Positions 25,590 to 34,455 of a DNA stretch of 64,000 nt are shown piece after piece. A program made the translations under genes and the position numbers. Source of the DNA: Persicaria tinctoria (Eukaryota > Streptophyta > Magnoliopsida > Caryophyllales > Polygonaceae); NCBI GenBank assembly GCA_037127255.1, contig JBANSL010000009.1, forward strand, positions 1,918,001 through 1,982,000. Direction: 5' to 3'. The notes under the pieces are model-generated. The model saw only the letters and a list, made by a program, of their open reading frames with translations, was not told the origin of the DNA and searched no databases. How positions within the stretch are numbered: position 1 is the stretch's first letter; each line of letters opens with the position of its first letter.

Positions 25590-25790
25590 TGCATATCACA
25601 GTCTTATATGTCCATATCATCAAACTATATTTGAATATCATCAACTAGTATTTGCATATCATGAACTTGTATTTCCATATCGTCAACTAGTATTTGCATA
25701 TCATTAACTCGTATGTGCATATCATCAACTAGTATTTGCATATCATCAACTAGTATTTGCATATCATCAACTAGTATTTGCATATATTTG
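25590..25790. repeat. 21-bp tandem array (GCATATCATCAACTAGTATTT)-type
   Basis: About nine to ten units of roughly 21 bp lie between the 3' end of the transposase gene and the 5' end of the second Ulp1-like gene, both on -. The core word TTTGCATATCATCAACTAG is repeated exactly in the last three units and diverges leftwards. It is a locally amplified form of the TGCATATCA motif scattered over the element. A role as promoter or transposase-binding array is possible but inferred. Confidence 0.8.
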
Positions 25791-26023
25791 AACATCTTGA
25801 TTTAAGTTTTTCATATTATAACATGCAAGAAAAACGAATGCAAGACGAAGAGAAACTACTGCTAAGACAGTGAAAAATTAAAATTGTTCGAATTGAAAAT
25901 ATAAAAGTCATTCAATTCATATAGTAGAAGATTTTAAATTGTAATGTTTCAAACTTGCAACTGTAAAAAGTGCATATGCAGTGCTGTTTGCAAAATTTAT
26001 CAGTTTGTTGTAAGATGACACAG

Positions 26024-28469
26024 TTACTTTTTGTACTTTATTCTTCTCTTGAACTCTGCAGCAGAAAGATTTCTTTTAGATGGTGGTCTACCTGCCCTTT
26101 TCTTCACAACTGGGGGTAACATTTGATAAGTTTTACAGCATCAGGGAGAAGTTCTTGATCTTCAACCGTCACTGGATATATCGTTTCCTGGTATGTCAAT
26201 GCCCAAGCTTCATTCGTGTAAAAATCTGCTACAAAATCTGATATATTTGCTTTTATGTGCTTAATTGCTGCCAAAGCATGCACACAAGGTATTTGCTCAA
26301 CATCAAACACCCTACACGTACAACTCCTTCTTGACAGATCAACTATGACCCCTGCTCCCTCTCCTGTGACTTCAAACTCAAATTCATTAATTTTCACCAC
26401 CTTGTATGCTCCTATATTCTCCTGTAAACTGCTGATCAACTTCAGTATCTCTGGGGTTATTTTGTCCTGGTTTTGCAATGGCTTTTCTCTCCTTTCTTGG
26501 AACCAGGAAGTGAGCTTTTCTCGCACAAACTTTAACAGAGCCACAACTAGATAATTCTTCTTTCCTGTTATTACAGAGTTCAGAGTCTCAGCATTGTTTG
26601 AAGTCATCATGTTGTATCTGTTTGACCTTGCATGTACCCTAGCCCACTTATCAAAACCTGCTTCCTCTAAATATGTTGCTAGCTTGGGGAAATTCTCTTG
26701 TATGTTCCTGAATTTGATGTTGAACTCCCCAATAGTATAACAATTTGCTGCATTCTGAAACCAGCCAGAAAGATATTTTTTCTTGAAGGTAGATTTAATG
26801 TTTTGCTTTAAGTGCCAATTACAAAAGCAATGTGTAGAAGTAGGATAAACCAGGGCAACATCTCTTGCAATACTCGCATGCCTATCAGACACAAACACTA
26901 AATCATTTTGTTGTGGCAAGACCTTCAGCAGTTGCCTAAAAAACCACTCCCAAGAGTCGTTATTTTCACTGTCAGCAATTCCAACTGCAAGAGGGAAGAT
27001 TTGCCTGTTTGCATCTTGGGCAGTGGCACCAAGCAAAGTCCCTCTATACTTGCCAGTTAAGAACGTGCCATCGACAACAACTACCTGCTTAAAAGAATTC
27101 AAATTTACATTTGATTGTAATTAATCTTCTAAATAAAAAAGGACGAGACTGTATGCTAACACACAACAGGACATACCTTTTTTAAAAGGGGGAAAGCACG
27201 TATGCTAGCTCCAAATGATAAGAATGAGTACTTAAATCTATCCTCATTATCAGTTGAGATTAATGCAATAGTTCCTTCATTCCTCTCCCTCAGCATATGG
27301 CAAAATGATGGCATATCAGCATAATTAGACTCTGGTGTCCCCCGAACTTTTTCCTTTGCTATTGTTGATGCTCTCCAAGCTGTCATGTAGTTAACTGGTA
27401 TTTTTTTTTCATTTCTCATTGTATCAACTATCTGCTTTGGTTTGAATGCACTGTCCACACTTTAAAAAAAATGATTTGTTACAACAAATAAAAAATAAAT
27501 ATGGAAGAAATTAATTAAAATTTTATTTTGTACATAATGCACACCTAGGTTCAATGAGTCTTGCAACAACTGAGGATGGAGCTTTTTTGCAATATTTTGT
27601 TCTAGCATCCCACGTGCAAGTGTGTTTGTCATTATACAGTGTGACTACATAAGAAGTCTGAGAAACAGTCTTTAGATGCATTTTCCAGTCGCATTTAGCA
27701 TCCATGCAATGCACTCTAAAATACCTTGGCTCTGATTTTGTTACTCTAAAACCAAATGTCTGAGTTACGGACAGAATGGTCAGAGCATCCTTTGCTGCTT
27801 GTCTTGACACAAAACTTTTCCCAACATACAGGAGGTCTCTTGAGTTGTTTGGTAAAACCGGTTCACTTGATGCAGAATCATCCCACTCTTCCTTTAATGT
27901 GTCTCTTCCCTGCATTGAAGAGTATAGGTTCCTCCAGACCTCAGCATCTGATTCTGTTTCACTTTCAGAACATTGAGACCAATCATCCTCTTCCATGTTT
28001 TCCACTTTTACACTCTTCATCTTCAAGTGAGAGACATCACTGATGTGCTATCCTTTTCAACAATACTTGGAACCAAATCCAGCTGCAACTGTTCGGATGT
28101 AAAAGATCTCCAGCTTTCCCTGTCACCTGCATTAGCTATTGGCAGAGGCAAAAACTTCTTGCTGACACACAGTTCAACAGCAAATTTTACATTTGCAAGT
28201 GTTGTCAAAGCCAAAAATTCTTCAAAATCAACATCGCAGTCAACTTTCAGCGGCGATCTCAGCAATTTTAAAGGGTGTAGGTGGTTGAATTCTAAATCAA
28301 TTGCAGCATCAATATTGAACCTACTACGTACTTTATCCTCCAGCTGCTGAAAAGTGATTGGATTATTTAATATAAAAACCTTTGAAGTTTTTTCTCCAAC
28401 AAACGAAAGGCCGGTTGCAGAAGACCTCCATTCTCCACCATATACTACTGTAATGACGTAAGGAGCCAT
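26024..28469 (-). pseudogene. mudrA-type transposase of the giant MULE (two frame breaks)
   Basis: This is the DDE transposase that would mobilise the element. Minus-strand exons: about 28030-28469 (ATG 28467-28469, MAPYVITVVYGG, PB1-like start), 27545-28026, 27177-27459 and 26024-27084. The 27.6-27.9 kb part is the MuDR DNA-binding region (AKDALTILSVTQTFGFRV, then a Cys/His cluster). The last exon has the MULE core: Asp in VVVDGTFL, Asp in FVSDRHASI, Glu in NNAETLN. A SWIM zinc finger follows (CTCRVFDV...PCVHALAA). Breaks: the first two segments are in different frames near 28.02-28.03 kb, and the frame ends early at 26104 beside a CCCCC run (about 26114-26118). The next frame continues with PPVVKKRAGRPPSKR, the expected basic AT-hook-like tail. 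A one-base loss in that run, real or an assembly error, explains the early stop. Confidence 0.82.
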
Positions 28470-29590
28470 ATATATTTCCTTACCTATGATAACAAAAAAC
28501 AAGACATATCAATACTACTGGTAAACACATCAACTCAAATTATTTCAGTATTATTATAATACAGATAAAATTATGCCCTGTAATTACAAGAAGAGTGTAA
28601 CTCCCTAAATTTAAATTTAAATCTGTTACATTATGTGTCAGCAGTGTAACAGATTTTTACAAAAATTCAATACATTGTAATCAGATTTTTTAGAAGTTAC
28701 ATAATTATTTTTTTGAAGTTGCATAACTATTATTTAGTTTAGAATAATAACTACTAATTTCTTTTTAGTTTTAATACAAAGAGTACTAACTTCATAAATC
28801 TCAAACAGAATTTCTGCCTTGTGTGGACAAATTTTACTTCATTATGTAAGATGTCAGCAGTGTAGCATATCTTGACAATAAATTAGTTCATTAGGAAATC
28901 AAAAATCACGGTTAGAGGGTGCATAATCATTACAAACTATTTACACAGCATCTAACTACATTTTTCATTAGAAATAAGTCAATCAAAACGTTAGATTTAG
29001 TTCATCCATTATTTGTCAACAACACTAAATTTTTGCATAACGATTAATTATACTTGCACATTTACTATTTGTTTTAGAACAATCACTATTAATTTGTTTT
29101 TAGTTTCAATACAAAAGAGTAGTAACTTCCTAATTATTCAATCTGCATCTGTTCCTTTTGGCCCAAATATTACTTTATTAGACATAAATGTCAGCAGTGG
29201 AACAAGTTTTGAGAACAATCCAGTTTGTTTTGAAATAAAAAATGATAGGTTTGGTGTGCATAATCATAAAAAACTATTTACACAACATCTATCTGTATTT
29301 TACAGTAGAAATAATTCAATCAAAACGTTAGATTTAGTTCATCCATTTTTTGTCAACAACACTAAATTTTTGCATAACGATTAATTATACTTGCACATTT
29401 ACTATGAAAAGAACAGGTAAGTCATCAACTATGAAAAGAACAGGTAATTCATCAACTTCAATCTGAATGTGTGCCTTCGGCACACATTCAGAGCAGATAT
29501 CAGATTATATGTCAGCAGAGGTAGGTTTTTTGTCGAACTAGATGCCTTTCGAAAATTAATACTGTACTATTGTGCGATTTCATACCTTTA
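28470..29590 (-). promoter_or_regulatory. Leader/intron region of the transposase gene with MULE motifs
   Basis: On the minus strand a probable untranslated first exon ends near 29593 (ATTAAAGGTATG) and an acceptor precedes the ATG (TTATCATAG near 28492). The intervening 1.1 kb carries four ATGTCAGCAG-type motifs (about 28638, 28850, 29189 and 29510). It also holds a partly duplicated block: CGATTAATTATACTTGCACA occurs near 29041 and again near 29379. The short plus-strand open frame at 29013-29384 has no recognisable domain. The leader-intron reading is inferred from splice-like borders only. Confidence 0.4.
29463..29491. repeat. Perfect 13-bp hairpin with GTGCC/GGCAC core (right side)
   Basis: The arms CTGAATGTGTGCC and GGCACACATTCAG pair perfectly around a TTC loop. 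Arm length, loop length and the GTGCC-nnn-GGCAC core equal those of the hairpin at 4747-4775, but outer arm bases differ. It lies about 450 bases inside the right end of the MULE. Two hairpins of identical architecture near the two ends suggest a recurring mobile or regulatory signal. Confidence 0.75.
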
Positions 29591-29654
29591 ATATGCGACG
29601 AGGATGGCTGATCTGATGTTTTCGTTCTTCGAGATCAACTGCAGAAGAACACAG

Positions 29655-29790
29655 GAAACTTCACCGATGAACGACAGGCGAAGAACGATGCCGGAGGAAC
29701 AATGTCGGAGGAACTATGCCGGAGGAACGTAGACGGAGGAACGAAGACGGAGGAACGAAGACGGATGAAGGAAGACGGAATAACGACGGT
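29655..29790. repeat. ~15-bp minisatellite (CCGGAGGAACNATG-type) near right MULE end
   Basis: Units of the type GACGGAGGAACGAA and GCCGGAGGAACAATG recur about eight times at 14-16 bp spacing. On the minus strand they give Pro/Ser/Leu-rich short open frames that I do not accept as genes. The array lies between the right end and the first exon of the transposase gene, so it would be in its promoter or 5' leader. Confidence 0.7.
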
Positions 29791-30153
29791 GGAGGAAGGG
29801 GATGGGGAGAACGGTGAATGAGACCGGAGCGACGATGGAGTCGAATAACAATGAATGAAAGCAATGGATAGTTTTGTAATATATTCAAACATGTGGATAC
29901 TCCTTTAATTTAGGTAACCTTTTTGGATATTTTTGTAAACGTCCCATTGTGAATTCACATATGCAGTCATGGAGAACACAAAATTACGTTAATCAACCAA
30001 TTAATTAACTAGTACAACAAATCAGAACTAGTACTATAATCTCAACTTATTGTGTCCTCATAAAAGGATTAGAATCGTATCAATTTATTACCCCCTGGCA
30101 GGTTTGTAATCCTAACAAATGAAAGAAACAAAAAGATTAAAGAGGATATATAG

Positions 30154-31092
30154 TGTAAAGCCGATCTTAATCTGAGTATAATCCCGCATAAGATATAGTC
30201 GGAGGGCAGAAACTATACATTTATATATTTGATATCTAGGAAACACTTTGGGTAATATTTATATTAAAGTATTCGAAGTATTAATCCGGAAACATAGGGT
30301 TCCGGGTCATATACTCATACTATATAAATATATGCTAAGTGTTACACTAGATATCCCAACTGTAGACTTTATATTATATGTATGCCATGTTATATTGTGT
30401 ATTTGCTACGTGGTTACTTACCGGCCCACAAGCTGAAAGGCCCAAAGCCCAGCTCTCTAAAGCCCAGCGACGCAACAGCTGAAACCCACTCACCTCTCTA
30501 GGGTTTTCAGCTCGCGCTCTATATGAGGAACTTACCTCTCTAGGGTTCCTTCACCTCGGCCGCTCCAACTGGTAAGCTCCCACATAGAAAGAAAGAGAGA
30601 GAAGAGAGCGAGAGCTAGGGTTTCCTCTCAGGCGCCCTTCTCGACTCCGATCGACGACGAAGGCTTCAGATCTAGGGCGTATCCACTAGCTGGACCCCGG
30701 ATCTGAACACTGTGAAGAAGAAGAAGCACCTCTGCTTCCTTGGAAGCGAGCTCCTGGCTCGTACAAGCTTCTCCGGCGACGATCTGCGCTTCTAAAGGCC
30801 AGATCTAAGGGAGTTCTTCTTTCCTACTTCTAGTTTTCTCTTGTACTTTCGTTCTTGGCTATTTCCTGGTTGGATCCTTGTATTCTTGTATAGAAACTGC
30901 AACCCTTATCTTGTAATCCATAAAACGAGCATAGTGAACTTGGGCCTGAGTCTCCCCGAACCTGAGACTCCGCGGATGTAGGATTTGATCCGAATCGCGT
31001 AAACACTTCATGTTGTTCTTTGTCTCGTTTAAGTTTCTGTACTTCTCGCCGTTCAAGATCTTGGATCCTACTCTAAGGGTCCTAGATCTACA
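30154..31092 (+). mobile_element. Probable solo LTR of a Ty1/copia element
   Basis: The segment runs from TGTAAAGCCGATC to CTAGATCTACA and is flanked by ATAG on the left (30150-30153) and GATAG on the right (31093-31097), a possible 4-bp-matching target duplication. Its right third has the layout of copia R-U5 regions: ATAAAACGAGC, then GTGAACTTGGGCCTGAGTC, a cluster of CTGAGACTCC words, GGATGTAGG, and CGCGTAAACAC. Upstream lie CTCTCTAGGGTTTTC and C/T-rich leader-like sequence. No paired LTR or gag-pol is adjacent, so solo LTR is the best reading. A decayed promoter with 5' leader of a host gene is the alternative. Confidence 0.42.
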
Positions 31093-31100
31093 GATAGGAA

Positions 31101-31205
31101 AGAGATTACCAATAAAGGGAGTGTATTTCGGTTGACGGAAACAAGAAACAAAGAGATTATTAATAAAGAGAGTGTATTTCGGTTGACGGAAACAATAAAC
31201 AAAGA
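31101..31205. repeat. 51-bp direct tandem duplication
   Basis: AGAGATTANNAATAAAG...GGTTGACGGAAACAA is present twice, starting at 31101 and 31152, with a few substitutions. It lies directly after the putative solo LTR. No coding role is visible. Confidence 0.8.
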
Positions 31206-31459
31206 AGATGGATATAGCCTATATGAGCAAAGGAGATTATAGCCATTTGAAGGATTGAAGGCAGTGTAATTAAAGACTAAATTGTTACCGGCAAATATAT
31301 AAAGTTGATCGATAGAGCCATAGAGGAGCAGCCAGAGGAATTGATACAAAAACTTACGATGTGGTATTTCTGGTAAAACTTACGGTGTGGTATGTATGCG
31401 TATACCTAAAAGAAACATGGAGGTGGAGCATTTCGTGTTGATAACGTGTGATAAACCGG

Positions 31460-31543
31460 ATAAGAGAAGAGAGGTAGAGAGAAGATCGGAGGAATTGATG
31501 TATAAGAGAAGAGAGGTAGAGAGAAGATCGGTGGAATTGATGT
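31460..31543. repeat. 42-bp direct tandem duplication
   Basis: The unit ATAAGAGAAGAGAGGTAGAG... occurs at 31460 and 31502 with one substitution (GGAGG versus GGTGG). Downstream, 31581-31636 forms an imperfect palindrome (arms of the type TATCCATCCCAATAT and ATATTGGGTATGTATGGATA), a possible hairpin or tiny MITE. From 31640 to 31960 I see nothing beyond AT-rich sequence. Confidence 0.75.
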
Positions 31544-32162
31544 GTTTATGTTTACACGAGAACTAGCTAGGGTTTCTAGTGTTTATCCATCCCAATATAA
31601 TAATATTATAACAATATTGGGTATGTATGGATACACAAAAAAATAAGTAGAATGTGCTGCTTATTTTTTTAACCAGTTAAAAAGATGTATGGAAATCCAA
31701 AAACTCATAAAAATAGTTAAAATTATGAGTTAAAAAAAAAGCTACTTAAGGGAGCTTTTTGGTGTTTATTTATCAAAAGCACCGTTTCAGCCCTTCCTTT
31801 TATAACAAAATTACAACCCGCCTGGGCATACCCCTTCCTCTTTTCACATTGTTAATTTATTTATCACAATTACAACACTTTTGTGCCCCATACGCAGATT
31901 ATCTCGTTGTTTAAATTTTTAACTACTTTTACCATCAATTTATAAATTTTACTCTGTTTATAATGAAATAGTCAAATCCAGATCCAGACCGCAGAGGTTG
32001 ATTCGAGATCGAGAAAGCAAGACTACAAGAGAGACGAGATCAGTGAAATTAGGGGCCATATCGCCACCGGAGGATGCGCCGACATCAATCGAGCAACAAC
32101 AGATCCAACAGAGAGGGAGGGAGGAAGGTTTGATCGGAAAATCTAGCCTGTTGCTGGACGTG

Positions 32163-32396
32163 CTACGTACTGCTGCGGCTGCTACTGCCACTACTGGTGC
32201 CGATGTAGCTACTCGATAGGCCCCCGCTAATGTCGATCTCGTTCAGTTTCGTCCTCCACCACTTCTTCTCGGTGCTCTTCGCAACCATGGCCGTCACCGA
32301 CGTCGCTCCGCCGTTTTCAACGCTTCTACTCCTCGGTATATTCCTGCCCATCGCTTTCTTCCTCTTGTTCTCCCTTTTCTCCTTCTGATCTGCCAT
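32163..32396 (-). CDS. Doubtful small basic/Ser-rich protein (77 aa)
   Basis: A minus-strand frame from ATG 32394-32396 starts MADQKEKRENKRKKAMG and ends in a Ser/Gly-rich tail (SSSYIGTSSGSSSRSST). Upstream on the same strand (32.5-32.65 kb) is a CT-rich tract of the kind common in plant 5' leaders. Against it: the first ATG after that tract, near 32490, is out of frame, there is no recognisable domain, and simple-sequence composition could open the frame by chance. I do not recognise it. Confidence 0.28.
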   Translation of the reverse strand: MADQKEKRENKRKKAMGRNIPRSRSVENGGATSVTAMVAKSTEKKWWRTKLNEIDISGGLSSSYIGTSSGSSSRSST

Positions 32397-32699
32397 GAAA
32401 GCCGAACTGCTCGATCTCAATGTATGGAAGATTTTGGACGATTTTGCAGATCGAGGAGGAACAAATATGATATTCTCCAATATTCTCCATTAATCGTCAA
32501 TTGAGCCACTCGAATCAAGCACTAATTGAGAGGAACAGATCGGTTGCAGCGGCGACGACGGATGAGGAAGAGAGAGCAAGAGAGATCGAGAGAGAGAGAC
32601 AGAAGATATCGAGAGAGTAGGAGAGAGACCTAAAGAGAGTGGAGAGATAGGGTTAATCAAATTAGGGGTGATGGACAATTTCACAGTTTGTCCCAAACC

Positions 32700-33143
32700 T
32701 TGGACATTTCAACAATCAGACCGACAAAAATGCCTATTTGCCAAATTTTCTCTATATTATAACATAAAAGTGTATATAAACAAGCACAAAACAACAAATA
32801 TAAAGACAATGATAATGGAAGAAAATGAGAAGGATAAAGAAGAATCAATGAGAAACGTAAATGAGTCCATCTTCCGACTTGTTCGGACTCTCGGTTTCTT
32901 TAGACTTGTATAGAGAATCGAATTTCTTTTCTTATATACAAAAAACATAAATAAAAAAATAAAAATGATATTATAAACTATCCTAAGCTACACAAACTAA
33001 TATTGGTATTTTTTTATAACAAGGGCAATCCACCTTTCGTGGTAATATATAATGGTACTTTCTATTTTCCATTAAGAAATAAGTGATTTAAGATAAAGAA
33101 TGGATATTGCATAAATTCAAAAGGATGTTTAGTTGTGTCAGTT
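32700..33143. other. AT-rich intergenic stretch, nothing recognised
   Basis: No gene, repeat or element border is seen apart from low-complexity A/T sequence. The right end (33144-33157, AAACTAACATCACT) is the left target-site copy of the LINE. Confidence 0.6.
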
Positions 33144-33506
33144 AAACTAACATCACTAAAAATGAGAGAGAAAAGAGCCCTCTTCCCCTTCATGTATCAG
33201 CATGAAAACCCTAGCCTTCAAATTCAATCTACTCAACCCTCGATTACTTCGAATAATGCCTCTCTCGCACAATTTCAAGCCCAAATTCAGAAAGTTATTG
33301 CTCGAACCACCAATCTTGACCATGATTATGGCCGAATCAAACCAAATTAGTACAGTGTGAAGAGAGTTCTCTTTCTGCTCTCCCAATTCGCATTCAATTC
33401 GACGAACGAGCACAAAGTCTGGTGGTGGTGGGAGTTTTCCTGGCTCCTACCGCCTTTTATTCCGAACGAAACAAAGGGCATCTGTGTATTCAAGAAGATT
33501 TCCAGA

Positions 33507-34450
33507 ATGGAGGCGCTGATGAATCGCCTGATGAAGAGGTTTTATCTATTTGGGCGAACTAAGAAGAAGTGGAAGCTGCGAAAGAGGCGAAAGCAAGTAT
33601 GTTGCAAAGCGAGTGATTCTGGTCGAGCGGTTTCATCTCTCCTTTATTGGCGTCGGTGGATCGTTTGGTGGTCCGTCTGGGATCGGGGTGGCTCCTTTCG
33701 CAAGTATGATGGTTGCTGTGTGGTTTCATCGAATAACCCAAGGTGCTTCTCACCCTATCATGACTCGATTGTTCATTTCAGAATACCTATAAAGACTCTA
33801 CATATGAAGGCTCAAATTCTTACCTTTACTCTTGATATAATCCTTGGTGATGCTCTGTGTTCCTATTATCCCCAAAAGTGTCGAATTTTAGAAAACCAGA
33901 TTATAATCCTTAGTGATCCTCTGTGTTCTTATTATCCCCAAAAATGTCGAAACTTGGAAAATCAAATTAACAAAACCTTGGAAACTGATAAGAACTCCTC
34001 AACAAAAGATGGTCACACTATAGCATTGTTCATAAACATGATAAATGTGCCCAACTGGTACTTAATCAAAGAACACAATGCCTCTGAGTTGGTGATCGAT
34101 GATAACCATGAAGCACATGAAACCCTTTCAAAAGAACCTACTACCCTTGGTTCATGTTATCAGATGCATGAACCAAGCGTCGTTGGAGGTGCATCCTCGG
34201 CGACCATGTTGCTGCTTTCTCATACCAGGGAGGAAGTGGTGGGTCACAGAAAATGGTGGGTTTGGCCCTACGGATTCGTATTTTTTCGTGAGTTTCTCAC
34301 TTACTATCATACTCTATTATCTACAAGAATTTCGAACCAGCTCATAAAGCAACAAAAAAGAACAAAACTTAAGCAATGTAACAAACACACAAACTCGATT
34401 CTACATGACGGGGTGTTGCGAGGACCTTACTCGCTATCCCCAAATTCAGG
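33507..34450 (+). pseudogene. Decayed ORF1 region of the LINE
   Basis: The frame opens at ATGGAGGCGCTGATGAATCG (33507), a start typical of plant LINE ORF1. It loses its frame within about 60 bases, where the +1 frame continues with an acidic EEE.VEAAKEAKA phrase. Inside is a direct duplication of a 66-bp unit (33837-33902 and 33903-33967). No CCHC knuckle or DUF4283 core can be traced with confidence, so the ORF1 assignment rests on position between the element start and ORF2. Confidence 0.45.
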
Positions 34451-34455
34451 CGTTA

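Larger units (their letters stand above)
4789..29945. mobile_element. Giant (~25 kb) Mutator-like element with transposase and cargo genes
   Basis: The span holds a mudrA-type transposase (minus, 28.5-26.0 kb), two Ulp1-family protease-like genes (plus 5.1-11.3 kb; minus 25.3-19.5 kb), a RING-H2 gene and two small paralogous genes. Left-half genes read rightwards and right-half genes leftwards, convergent as in maize MuDR. The candidate ends share a short inverted match: ATTTACAAAAGTGTCC on the left (about 4808 and 4856) and GTTTACAAAAATATCC on the reverse strand at about 29923-29938, 13 of 16 positions alike. Motifs ATGTCAGCAG and TGCATATCAG recur throughout and were not noticed outside. No convincing 9-bp target duplication was found, so exact ends are uncertain. 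MULEs that carry Ulp1-like genes are known in plants (for example the Kaonashi type); RING plus the twin small genes as cargo is not something I recognise. Two independent nested elements cannot be excluded. Confidence 0.68.

Noticed and set aside
29635..29892. Pro/Ser-rich minus-strand open frames
   Set aside because: They are translations of the ~15-bp minisatellite in alternative frames.
4729..29955. TTGTGAATT next to both MULE ends as a target-site duplication
   Set aside because: The word occurs near 4729 and 29950, but on the left it lies about 50 bases outside the inverted-end match, so it does not abut the ends; it is probably chance.
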